Shown here: positions 1-7,514 of the stretch, piece by piece
Layout of the letters: the number at the start of each line of letters is the position of its first letter
How positions within the stretch are numbered: position 1 is the stretch's first letter
Assembly (NCBI GenBank): GCA_015265235.1
Contig: JABZYJ010000003.1
Coordinates: forward strand, 1 to 50,122
Length of the DNA stretch: 50,122 nt
From: Selenomonas sp.
Lineage (GTDB): Bacteria > Bacillota > Negativicutes > Selenomonadales > Selenomonadaceae
Direction of reading: 5' to 3'
Position numbers and translations under genes: made by a program
The notes under the pieces: model-generated
The model's database searches: none
What the model was told of the DNA's origin: nothing
Seen by the model: the letters and a program-made list of their open reading frames with translations, nothing else

Positions 1-306
1 ATATTCGGATATGCCTTTTAAAATTTTCTAGTTCCACGTTCTTGAACTATCTCCTGTATTCTTGTCATTCTCTTTTTCCATCATGCATAATATAATTGAT
101 ATTAGTATCCTGCACACCATATCTCATACAAAAAGTCTAAATTTTCCTCTGGTATTTTTCTTCCAAGAGCTTAATCATAAAAATCTCCATATTTACACTT
201 TAATCATGTGGCTTATAGCGATCTTGGATTGTACTTTCTAGTTGTATGGGTACATTCAGTAATATCTTTTATAGAATCAATACGCCATCCTCTCTTCTTA
301 ATTGTG
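1..306. other. AT-rich region without an intact gene, possibly decayed foreign DNA
   Basis: This stretch is strongly AT-rich, in sharp contrast to the GC-rich remainder of the window. I find no intact reading frame of useful length. On the minus strand there are short protein-like runs interrupted by stops, for example from about 299 down to a TAA at 213-215, and others further left in shifted frames. That pattern fits an old, decayed gene or mobile remnant next to the toxin-antitoxin pair, but I do not recognise any family. The left edge is cut by the window, so an intact gene could lie outside. Confidence 0.35.
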
Positions 307-358
307 AAAAAACAGAAGAAGCTATTGCACGAAGGTAAATTTATCTTTGTGCAATAGC
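307..358 (-). terminator. Rho-independent terminator of the toxin-antitoxin operon
   Basis: A stem-loop with near-perfect arms (GCTATTGCAC at 321-330 against GTGCAATAGC at 349-358) lies 15 bases past the toxin stop codon. Read on the minus strand it is followed by a T-rich tract (revcomp of about 307-320), the arrangement of an intrinsic terminator. Confidence 0.75.
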
Positions 359-373
359 CCCTTGTGTTCTGCT

Positions 374-646
374 TTAGAATAGTTCGTCATGTGATCCTGT
401 GCGTGATGCAGTCAATATGAGCTGCCCGTGGTCGATGGCATAGATGAGCAGCCAGTCCGGCATGATATGGCACTCCCGAAAACCGCTGTAGTCTCCCGTC
501 AAAGCATGATCGCGATAACGGGCGGACAAGCGTTCGTCGCGGCGCAGAGCTTGCAAAACGGTGTCTAATTTTTCTATTGGAGCACCTTGCTTGCGTAGGC
601 GTTTCAGATCTCTGCGAAACTGTGTGGTGAAGACGAGGTCAAGCAT
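374..646 (-). CDS. yafQ: YafQ-family mRNA interferase toxin
   Basis: This is a 90-residue RelE/YafQ-type ribosome-dependent endoribonuclease, which cleaves mRNA in the ribosomal A site when freed from its antitoxin. The residues that form the YafQ active site are all present: H47, H60, D64-W65 and H86, in the order and spacing of the E. coli protein. I chose the ATG at 646 rather than upstream codons because it gives the normal family length and an ATGCTTGA overlap of 8 bases with the antitoxin stop, the typical coupling in dinJ-yafQ operons. The catalytic residues are intact, so the toxin is predicted active. Transcription comes from the antitoxin promoter. Confidence 0.88.
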   Translation of the reverse strand: MLDLVFTTQFRRDLKRLRKQGAPIEKLDTVLQALRRDERLSARYRDHALTGDYSGFRECHIMPDWLLIYAIDHGQLILTASRTGSHDELF

Positions 647-932
647 TTTGCCTCTCCGCGTCCATTTCATCAATCAGTTCGGACAGGGATGTATAATGCT
701 TTGCCTTGACTTTTCCACTCATGATGTCGCGCGCTTCCTCCATGGCGCGCAGCGTTTCCTCGTTATAGCGCGGTTGCTTGGGCTGAAAGGGAAAGCCGCC
801 TTCCATGATGGATGCATGGAGAAAGATATTGATGGCATCCGTCACGGAGATACCGAAACGCGCAAATACGTCTTCTGCCTGTGTTTTGATGACAGGGTCA
901 ATGCGCATATTGATGCTTGCTGTTTTGGGCAT
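639..932 (-). CDS. dinJ: RelB/DinJ-family antitoxin
   Basis: A 97-residue antitoxin with an N-terminal ribbon-helix-helix region (MRIDPVIKTQAEDVF, about residues 9-23, then the GISVTDAINIFL helix) that should dimerise, bind the operon promoter and neutralise the YafQ toxin through its C-terminal half. It precedes and overlaps the toxin gene by 8 bases. An excellent Shine-Dalgarno (AAAGGAGG on the minus strand, about 940-948) sits 6-8 bases before the ATG at 932. As in other DinJ systems, autorepression by the antitoxin-toxin complex is expected, but I did not identify a clear operator. Confidence 0.88.
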   Translation of the reverse strand: MPKTASINMRIDPVIKTQAEDVFARFGISVTDAINIFLHASIMEGGFPFQPKQPRYNEETLRAMEEARDIMSGKVKAKHYTSLSELIDEMDAERQNA

Positions 933-953
933 GGCAGTACCTCCTTTTATTTC

Positions 954-982
954 ATTGTAACGCAGAAGTGAAGCAATAGCAA
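954..982 (-). promoter_or_regulatory. Promoter of the dinJ-yafQ operon
   Basis: On the minus strand a TACAAT -10 box (revcomp of 954-959) lies 17 bases from a weak TTGCTA -35 box (about 977-982), shortly upstream of the strong dinJ ribosome-binding site. The -35 is poor, so confidence is moderate. Confidence 0.5.
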
Positions 983-989
983 TACATTT

Positions 990-1706
990 TTATATGTCCC
1001 AGTGAAGCTGTGCAGGATCGGGGGTGGCGCGGTCAATCTCGCGCAGAATCCATGAGGCGTTTTCGTGTGTCTGTGCAAATGCCTCGGCAAGCGGCTGTTC
1101 GTAGGCGGGCGGGATCTCCATTGCGTGAATCGCCATGTGCATGTAGTCCTTTGCGATGAGGACGACACCGCGCTCGGCGGCGAGATGTGCCTTGAATCGG
1201 TAGCCGTAGTACAGGTAGCTGTTGTGCGGGACGGCATCCTCCAGTCCCTCAAAGGCGGAAATGCGCTCATCGGCCTCTGCCTCGGCGTCCTCGGTCATGC
1301 CGAGTTTGTGCATGAGGTTCCACCGATCCGCCCACAGTTCACCGCGCAGGATGTACTTGTAGAGGAAATCCGTCCCCTCGGCACATTCAATCGCAAGATT
1401 GATGTGCTCCAGTGCCGCTTCCTGTGTTTTCTTTTCCTCCGCCTCAAGTGCCGAGAGTCCCTGCATGGCGTAGACTTTTTCCTCCACGTCCTGCGCGAGT
1501 TCCTCGTTTACCTCGGCATCCATGACACTCTGAAAGAGTTCGATCGCCTCCACGCGCTGCTCCGGCATCTGTGCGAGAAAATGGGCGAGCCGCGCCCGTG
1601 CGTGCCAGTCCTCCACACCGCCGGCAAAGAGTTCGTGGGGTGGAGCGTTTTTTCCGAGACGGTCGATAACGAGATGGATGCGTTCATGAAATGTTTCCGG
1701 CGTCAT
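990..1706 (-). CDS. Helical-repeat (TPR-like) protein of unknown function, coupled to cydC
   Basis: A 238-residue soluble, acidic protein with no signal peptide or membrane segment. The sequence is almost wholly helical in character, with Ala-rich amphipathic stretches spaced like tetratricopeptide repeats, for example near residues 35-70, 75-110 and 155-195. I do not recognise a named family. Its ATG (1704-1706) overlaps the cydC stop codon by 4 bases (ATGA), so it is translationally coupled to the cytochrome bd assembly transporter and is probably the last gene of the cydABDC operon. A role as a scaffold or assembly factor for the oxidase is possible but only inferred from position. No clear terminator was seen between its stop and the toxin-antitoxin promoter. 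Confidence 0.7.
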   Translation of the reverse strand: MTPETFHERIHLVIDRLGKNAPPHELFAGGVEDWHARARLAHFLAQMPEQRVEAIELFQSVMDAEVNEELAQDVEEKVYAMQGLSALEAEEKKTQEAALEHINLAIECAEGTDFLYKYILRGELWADRWNLMHKLGMTEDAEAEADERISAFEGLEDAVPHNSYLYYGYRFKAHLAAERGVVLIAKDYMHMAIHAMEIPPAYEQPLAEAFAQTHENASWILREIDRATPDPAQLHWDI

Positions 1707-3319
1707 AATTTTATCACCTGTTTCATTTGATTCAAAAGGGGCAGATCGTGTGTGATGACGATGAGTGTTGCGCCGCGTGCATCGGCATCCGCCAAGACGG
1801 ATGTGATGAGGCGTGTGCCGCAGGCGGCATCGAGCCCTGCCGTCGGCTCATCGAGGAGCAGGATCGGCGCATCGCCCGCGAGTGCAAGTGCGGTGAGCAG
1901 CCGGCTGCGCTGTCCCCCCGAAAGACGGGAGGCGTTCATTCCGAGCGGCTCGTCGAGCCCTGCGGGCAGAGCCCGCACGACGTCCGCGAGCTGCGCCGTT
2001 TCAAGTGCGTGCCATATTGCTGTCTCAGAGATATCGCCGCGCAGGCGCAGAAAGTTGTCCCGTATAGAGGCAGAGAACAGCCAGCTGCCCTGCAGGGCGG
2101 CACCAAAATAGGCGCGCGACGCGTCAGGGGAGAGCTTCGTATGGGGAACGCCGTCGTAGGAGATCGTGCCCGCATCGGGCTCCCAGAGACGGAGCAGAAG
2201 GCTCGCCAGCGTCGTCTTGCCCGCACCACTCTCACCGATGATGGCCGTGTGCTCGCCGCGGCGGATCGTAAGGCTGAGGTTCTGCACAATGGGGATGTCC
2301 GTATGATAGCCGAAGACGAGGTGTTTCACCTCGATCAGAGGTGCGTTTGCTGATTTCTCGAAAGGCGGTGCGATGGAGGCAGGCTGTGTGTGCTCTCCGT
2401 CTGATGGGAGAATGTGTCGCGCGGCACGCGCCGATTCCTGTGCGCCGAGAACGGCGGGGGGGATCGGGCGGAGCTCGGCGAGTACCGCCTCGAGGGCGAG
2501 AACCCAGACCGCGTACTGGATACCCGTGAGCATCCCCTCGGTCACGCAGGGGATGAGGAGGATGATGGCCGCGATCCAGACGATGATCCGCAGGACGTCG
2601 AGCAGGGTGAAGAGCTGCTCGCGGCGCCTCCCTCGTGCCGTTTGCTCGCGCTGAAACGTCGCCGCCGCCTCATCCAGCACTGCCTGTGCATGCTGTGTAC
2701 TGCCGGCGGCGCGCAGCTCGGTGCGCCCGTCGAGCTGATCGAGGAGACTGCTGCGATAGTCGGCACTTTGCGCGCGCAGTTCCGTTTCGCGGAGGAGGAG
2801 AGGGAGCGCGAGATGGAGCAGAAAGAGCAGGAATACGGCTGTGGCCGCAGGGAGGCTGAGCGGCAGGAGAGCCGCACAGGCGAGCAGCACCAAGGCGAGG
2901 GCGATCAGTGGCGGTGGGACGGCGCGCAGGTAGAAGTCGCGCAGGGTCTCACAGCCCGTCAGCAGATCGTGGAGGAACTCGCCCTCGCGTACGTTGCCCT
3001 CACGCATGGGAATGACGGCGGCAGAGCGGCGGTAGGTCGCCTGCTGCAGCGTCTCGTAGCAGCCGAAGGCGAGACGGTGGGAGAGCAGACGCTCAAGATA
3101 GCGAAAGACGGCGCGCCCGATGCCGCACGCCCGCACGCAGGTAATGGCGAGGGCAAGTGCCGAGAGGGGCGGTGCGAGTGCCGCACTGGCGATGATCCAC
3201 GCCGCAGAGGCAATGAGGGAAATGCCCGCCGTGGCCGCGAGGAATCCCGCGAGGAGGGCGGGGAGTGCCGCCGCAGGTGCGGCGATGGAGAGCAGCCGAA
3301 AGAGCATTGTGGTCATCAT
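1703..3319 (-). CDS. cydC: Thiol reductant ABC exporter subunit CydC
   Basis: This is one half of the heterodimeric CydDC exporter that moves cysteine and glutathione across the inner membrane and is needed to assemble cytochrome bd. The 538-residue protein has an N-terminal block of hydrophobic helices (about residues 1-290) and a C-terminal ATPase domain with Walker A GESGAGKTT from residue 362, a LSGGQ signature near 466 and Walker B ILLLDEPT near 486. It overlaps the end of cydD by 4 bases (ATGA), so the two halves are translationally coupled. The assignment as CydC rather than another type 1 exporter rests on the order cydA-B-D-C. Confidence 0.92.
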   Translation of the reverse strand: MMTTMLFRLLSIAAPAAALPALLAGFLAATAGISLIASAAWIIASAALAPPLSALALAITCVRACGIGRAVFRYLERLLSHRLAFGCYETLQQATYRRSAAVIPMREGNVREGEFLHDLLTGCETLRDFYLRAVPPPLIALALVLLACAALLPLSLPAATAVFLLFLLHLALPLLLRETELRAQSADYRSSLLDQLDGRTELRAAGSTQHAQAVLDEAAATFQREQTARGRRREQLFTLLDVLRIIVWIAAIILLIPCVTEGMLTGIQYAVWVLALEAVLAELRPIPPAVLGAQESARAARHILPSDGEHTQPASIAPPFEKSANAPLIEVKHLVFGYHTDIPIVQNLSLTIRRGEHTAIIGESGAGKTTLASLLLRLWEPDAGTISYDGVPHTKLSPDASRAYFGAALQGSWLFSASIRDNFLRLRGDISETAIWHALETAQLADVVRALPAGLDEPLGMNASRLSGGQRSRLLTALALAGDAPILLLDEPTAGLDAACGTRLITSVLADADARGATLIVITHDLPLLNQMKQVIKL

Positions 3320-4959
3320 GCCTCACCTCCCAGTGTCACGACCTGATCTGCCCATGCGATGAGCGCAGGACGGTGCGCCGTCAGAATCATCGTGCGGTGA
3401 TGTGAAAATGCTGTCAGGGCATCGATCACGCAAAGCTCGGTCTCCTCATCCAGCCCCGCCGTCACCTCGTCCAGAAGGACGATGGGGCGATCCTGAAAGA
3501 GGGCGCGTGCCAGACCGAGGCGGTGACGTTCTCCTGCCGAGAGCGGATGGCCGCCCATGCCGAGGCGCGTATGCAGTCCATCGGGCAGCGCGCGCAAAAA
3601 GTCACCGAGTGCCGCCGCCTCCAATGCTGCCGTGATTTCGGCATCCGCCGCGTCCCGCGTCCACAGCGTCACGTTTTCCGCAAGGCTCGCACCGAAGATA
3701 TGTGGCTCCTGCGGGACATACGTGATGAGCGCAGTGCGTGTCTCCTCTGTGAGGCGCGCGAGGTCATAGCTATGCTCTGTTCCTGCACCGTCCGCGAGGG
3801 TGATCCTCCCCTCCGAAGGAGAGAGCTGCCCCGCAAGGAGGAGGAGCAGTGTCGATTTGCCGCTGCCACTGTCGCCTGCGATCACGGTGGACTTTCCTGC
3901 GGGAAAGGAGAGTGTGAGATCCGTCAGAACGGCCTCGTCGGTCAGCGGGTAGCGATAGGTGAGCGCCTCCGTGCGTACGGAGGGAGGGGAGAGAATCTGA
4001 TCGTGCGTTCCCGTGATAGAGGGCGGTGCATCGAGGTAGGGGGCAAGCGCCTTCTCTGCTGTCGCGGCATCCATCGCCGCATGGAAGGCAATGCCGCCCT
4101 CACGCAGCGGCTGATAGAACTGCGGCGCAAGGATGAGCACGAAGAACGCCGCCTGAAAGGTCATGCCGCCGTCCATGAGACGCAGACCAATGGAGACCGC
4201 GATGAGGGCAATCGACAGGGTTGTAATCAGTTCCAGTGCAAAGGAGGAGACAAAGGCAAGCCGCAGTACCGCGAGCGAGGCCTCGGAGAACGCATGGCTC
4301 ATCTGGGCGAGATGATGCCCCTCCGCATCGATGCGGCGAAAGATTTTAAGCGTCGCCGCCGCGCGCACCAGATCTCCGAATCCGTCCGTCAGCGCACGCA
4401 TCTCATCCCATTGACGCTCGCTGGCACGGCGCGTCGCCTTGCCGATGAGGTAGAGGAGAAATGGCGCGATCGGCAGGGTGACCAGAAAGAGCAGCGCCGA
4501 CAGCGGATCGACGACAGCCGTCACGAGCAGGACGAGCGGGATGATGACGACACCTGCGATCATGGTGGGCAGGAGAGTGCGAAACCAAGGGTCGAGCGCA
4601 TCGACGCGCTCAAGCGTCAGCGTCAGCACACCTGCACCGCTCTGCCCATGTGCAAGCATCGCTCTGTGGAGGGCACGCCGGCAGAAGAGGCGCAGATCAT
4701 CGGAGAGCTGTGCCTCGATGCGGCTCTTTGGCAGGCGCAGGAGCGCCATGGCGAAAATGCACAAAAACAGCATCAGAAGCTCTGATGCTGTTTCGGCAAG
4801 TCCGCCGTGCCCAAGAAATACAGTGTTCACAATGGCGGCCGTATTCCATGCCGCGAGGATGGTCAGCCCTCCGTGCAGGAGTTCGACCGCAACGCGGATG
4901 GAGAGGCTGCGCCGCTGCGAATGCAGCATTTGAAACAGGATGGACTTTCGTTTTTTCAT
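3316..4959 (-). CDS. cydD: Thiol reductant ABC exporter subunit CydD
   Basis: The partner of CydC in the cysteine/glutathione exporter. The 547-residue protein has an N-terminal membrane domain of about six helices and a C-terminal ATPase domain with Walker A GDSGSGKST, Q-loop VPQEPHIF, a signature written LSAGE rather than LSGGQ, and Walker B PIVLLDEVTAGLD. The Gly-to-Ala change in the signature and the Pro-to-Val change after the Walker B glutamate resemble the asymmetry common in heterodimeric exporters. It starts 8 bases after the cydB stop behind an AAGGAAA ribosome-binding site, so it is clearly part of the cyd operon. Confidence 0.92.
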   Translation of the reverse strand: MKKRKSILFQMLHSQRRSLSIRVAVELLHGGLTILAAWNTAAIVNTVFLGHGGLAETASELLMLFLCIFAMALLRLPKSRIEAQLSDDLRLFCRRALHRAMLAHGQSGAGVLTLTLERVDALDPWFRTLLPTMIAGVVIIPLVLLVTAVVDPLSALLFLVTLPIAPFLLYLIGKATRRASERQWDEMRALTDGFGDLVRAAATLKIFRRIDAEGHHLAQMSHAFSEASLAVLRLAFVSSFALELITTLSIALIAVSIGLRLMDGGMTFQAAFFVLILAPQFYQPLREGGIAFHAAMDAATAEKALAPYLDAPPSITGTHDQILSPPSVRTEALTYRYPLTDEAVLTDLTLSFPAGKSTVIAGDSGSGKSTLLLLLAGQLSPSEGRITLADGAGTEHSYDLARLTEETRTALITYVPQEPHIFGASLAENVTLWTRDAADAEITAALEAAALGDFLRALPDGLHTRLGMGGHPLSAGERHRLGLARALFQDRPIVLLDEVTAGLDEETELCVIDALTAFSHHRTMILTAHRPALIAWADQVVTLGGEA

Positions 4960-4967
4960 TGTTTCCT

Positions 4968-5984
4968 TTAATATGCCTGATGTCCCGAATCGTTCGGAGA
5001 AACGCGCTTGCGGAAGATGTAGTACGTCCAGATCTGATAGCAGAGGACGACGGGGACAAGAATGCCGGCAGCAATGGTCATGATGGAGAGTGTGTACTCC
5101 GTCGAGGACGCATTGTAGATCGTCAGACTGTAGCCGGAGTTCAGGCTCGAGACCATGAGACGCGGGAACAGTCCGGCGAAAAAGCCGACCGTCGTGCCGA
5201 CGATGGCGAGGGCGCCGAGGATAAACGCACCCTTATGGGCACGCTTGTAGAGAGCACCGATGCCGAGCACGAAGGAAAGCGCCGAGAGGAAGAGAGCCGC
5301 CGTGGCGACGGTGCTCTGGTAGAGGTCGGTCTCAACATAGGTGAGGATCATGCAGATCACATAGAAGACCGCTGCAGCGACGCCAAACTTCAGACCGAGC
5401 GTGCGAGCGCGGTCGAGCAGGTAGGTGTTGGTCAGGCGCAGCTGCAAGAATGCTGCGCCGTGGAACGCGAAGACGAGAACGAACGTGATGCCGCCGACGA
5501 TCGTGTAGGGCGTCAGGAGATCAAAGAATCCGCCCTGATAGACCTTGTCCGCACCGATGGGAAGCCCTGCGATCAGATTCGTGACCGCAACGCCCCAGAG
5601 GAATGCGGGGACGATGCTGCCGAAGGCAAGTGCGTACGACCAGCGGCGCTGCCATACTTCATCCTCACGATGATGGCGGAACTCGAAGGCGACGCCGCGC
5701 AGAATGAGGGCGGCGAGCATGAGGAAGAGCGCAATGTAGAAGGTGCTGAACATCGTCGCATAGACATGCGGGAAAGCCGCAAACGTGGCACCGCCCGCCG
5801 TAATCATCCAGACCTCGTTGCCGTCCCAGACAGGGCCGATGCTGCGGATGAGCTGAGAGCGGTCGCTCTCCTTGTCGGAGATGAGTGTGAGGAGCGTGCC
5901 GACGCCATAGTCAAAACCCTCGAGGAAGAAGAATCCCGTGAAGAGGACGACGATCAGCACGAACCAAAGAATATTGTAGTCCAT
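4968..5984 (-). CDS. cydB: Cytochrome bd ubiquinol oxidase subunit II
   Basis: CydB is the second membrane subunit of cytochrome bd, the high-affinity terminal oxidase that reduces oxygen to water with quinol electrons. The 338-residue protein begins MDYNILWFVLIVVLFTGFFF and carries the diagnostic LEGFDYGVGTLL segment near residues 22-33 and the DGNEVWMITAGGATFAAFP segment. About eight to nine hydrophobic helices can be traced, the normal size for the family. It follows cydA by only 2 bases with a perfect AAGGAGGG ribosome-binding site. In an otherwise anaerobic lineage its role is probably oxygen scavenging and microaerobic respiration. Confidence 0.97.
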   Translation of the reverse strand: MDYNILWFVLIVVLFTGFFFLEGFDYGVGTLLTLISDKESDRSQLIRSIGPVWDGNEVWMITAGGATFAAFPHVYATMFSTFYIALFLMLAALILRGVAFEFRHHREDEVWQRRWSYALAFGSIVPAFLWGVAVTNLIAGLPIGADKVYQGGFFDLLTPYTIVGGITFVLVFAFHGAAFLQLRLTNTYLLDRARTLGLKFGVAAAVFYVICMILTYVETDLYQSTVATAALFLSALSFVLGIGALYKRAHKGAFILGALAIVGTTVGFFAGLFPRLMVSSLNSGYSLTIYNASSTEYTLSIMTIAAGILVPVVLCYQIWTYYIFRKRVSPNDSGHQAY

Positions 5985-5986
5985 TC

Positions 5987-7357
5987 TTACTTCCCTCCTT
6001 CGATGGCAGGAGTGATCTTCGTGCGGCGGATGAAGCGGAAGGCGAGATAGAGCGCGGTGATGAGCAGCAGCAGGTAGAGTACCGTGAAGCCGATCATCGT
6101 GAACCAGATCTCCCCAGCGGTCAGATTCGGTGAGACCGCATCAGCCGTCTTCTGCAGTCCAACCACGATCCACGGCTGGCGTCCCATCTCTGCGACGATC
6201 CAGCCGCAGGAATTGGCGATAAACGGAATGACGACCAGCCACGGTAGGGCGTAGAGCAGTTTCTTTGCGGAAAGAATCTGTTCCTTCTTCGTCAGATAGA
6301 GCACGACGAGCGAGACGAGCACCATGAAGAAGCCGGAGCCGACCATCGCGCGGAACGAGTAGAAGAGCATCGTGACGTGCGGACGGTAGTCGCCCTCACC
6401 GTACTTCTGCACAGCCTCTTTCTGGAGATCGTTGATGCCGCGCACCTCACCCGAGGGGCCGTCATGCACCATGATCGTGAACATATAGGGGATGGTGATC
6501 TCGAAGTCGTTCTGCCCCTTTTCCATATTGGGGTAGGCGAGAACGGCAAACGGTGCGGGATCCTCCGTCTCCCAGAGGGCCTCCATGGAGGCGAGCTTCA
6601 TCGGGTTTGCCTGTGCGAGGTACTGCGTGTGGAAATGTCCGCTCGCAATGACGCCGACCACGCCGACGAGCGTGTAGATGGCACCTGCCTTGATTGCCTG
6701 TGTAAACGCGTAGCGCGACTCCGTGTCGTGCATCAGCTTCCATGCGGAGACCGCCATGACGACAAAACCGGCGGTCGTGATGCCCGCAAAGAGCGTGTGG
6801 GACTGCTCACCGAGGATGTAATGGTTCGTTACAAGCTCCGCGAAGCTCGCCATTTCGGCACGCCCATTGGCGAGTACGTAGCCGACGGGGTGCTGCATGA
6901 AGGAGTTAGCGACGAGAATCCAGAAGGCGGACAGGTTACTGCCGAGTGCGACCAGCCAGATGCAGGCGCAGTGTGCCTTCTCTGAGAGCTTATCCCAGCC
7001 GAACATCCAGATGCCGAGGAAGGTGGACTCGAGGAAGAACGCCGTGAGAGCCTCGAGTGCGAGCGGTGCGCCGAAGATGTCGCCCATGAAGCGCGAATAC
7101 TCCGACCAGTTCATACCAAACTGGAACTCCTGCACCAGACCTGTGACAACACCCATCGCGAAGTTGATGAGAAAAAGCGTACCGAAGAAGTTCAACAGCT
7201 TTCGGCAGGTCTTCTTCCACTCCGGCCGTTTCGTCCTGACGTAGCACGTCTCAAGCAGGGCGACAAAGATCGCCATACCAAGTGTGACAGGGACGAAGAG
7301 AAAGTGATAGATGGTAGTGATTGCAAACTGCCATCGCGACAGCATCACTGCTTCCAT
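5987..7357 (-). CDS. cydA: Cytochrome bd ubiquinol oxidase subunit I
   Basis: CydA carries the three hemes and the quinol site of cytochrome bd. From the ATG at 7357 it is 456 residues. The N-terminal heme b595 ligand is H18 (in TTIYHFLFVP). The conserved GRQPW motif and the nearby methionine heme ligand (IVAEMGRQPW) are visible near residues 370-380. I chose 7357 because a GGAGGG ribosome-binding site lies 7 bases upstream and the homologous N-terminus starts near LSRWQFA. The open frame extends 23 codons further upstream without support. It heads the cydABDC cluster and has its own promoter and a leader stem-loop. Confidence 0.96.
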   Translation of the reverse strand: MEAVMLSRWQFAITTIYHFLFVPVTLGMAIFVALLETCYVRTKRPEWKKTCRKLLNFFGTLFLINFAMGVVTGLVQEFQFGMNWSEYSRFMGDIFGAPLALEALTAFFLESTFLGIWMFGWDKLSEKAHCACIWLVALGSNLSAFWILVANSFMQHPVGYVLANGRAEMASFAELVTNHYILGEQSHTLFAGITTAGFVVMAVSAWKLMHDTESRYAFTQAIKAGAIYTLVGVVGVIASGHFHTQYLAQANPMKLASMEALWETEDPAPFAVLAYPNMEKGQNDFEITIPYMFTIMVHDGPSGEVRGINDLQKEAVQKYGEGDYRPHVTMLFYSFRAMVGSGFFMVLVSLVVLYLTKKEQILSAKKLLYALPWLVVIPFIANSCGWIVAEMGRQPWIVVGLQKTADAVSPNLTAGEIWFTMIGFTVLYLLLLITALYLAFRFIRRTKITPAIEGGK

Positions 7358-7401
7358 GTCCAAATCCCTCCTAAAATAATACCTATGATAATAACAGCAA
7401 C

Positions 7402-7431
7402 GGCTTTTGTCCACGGCGTGTGACAAAAGCC
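7402..7431 (-). promoter_or_regulatory. Perfect stem-loop in the cydA leader
   Basis: GGCTTTTGTC and GACAAAAGCC form a perfect 10-bp inverted repeat around a 10-base loop, between the cydA -10 box (7446-7451) and its ribosome-binding site. On the minus strand it is followed by GTTGCTGTTATTATC, not a clean U-tract, so it is either a weak attenuator or an operator for a regulator of the cyd operon. It does not match the Rex consensus TTGTGAA-N4-TTCACAA well. Confidence 0.55.
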
Positions 7432-7445
7432 CCTCGATTCACTGC

Positions 7446-7474
7446 ATTATATCATAGGTCAATATGAAATACAA
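7446..7474 (-). promoter_or_regulatory. Promoter of cydABDC
   Basis: An extended -10 element (TGATATAAT; the hexamer is the revcomp of 7446-7451) stands 17 bases from a TTGTAT -35 (revcomp of 7469-7474). The same TATGATATAATG core occurs in the promoter of the neighbouring pseudo-ATPase gene. Confidence 0.7.
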
Positions 7475-7514
7475 GTTAGATTGATAAAATAAACTATCTA
7501 GGAATTAGTCGTAA

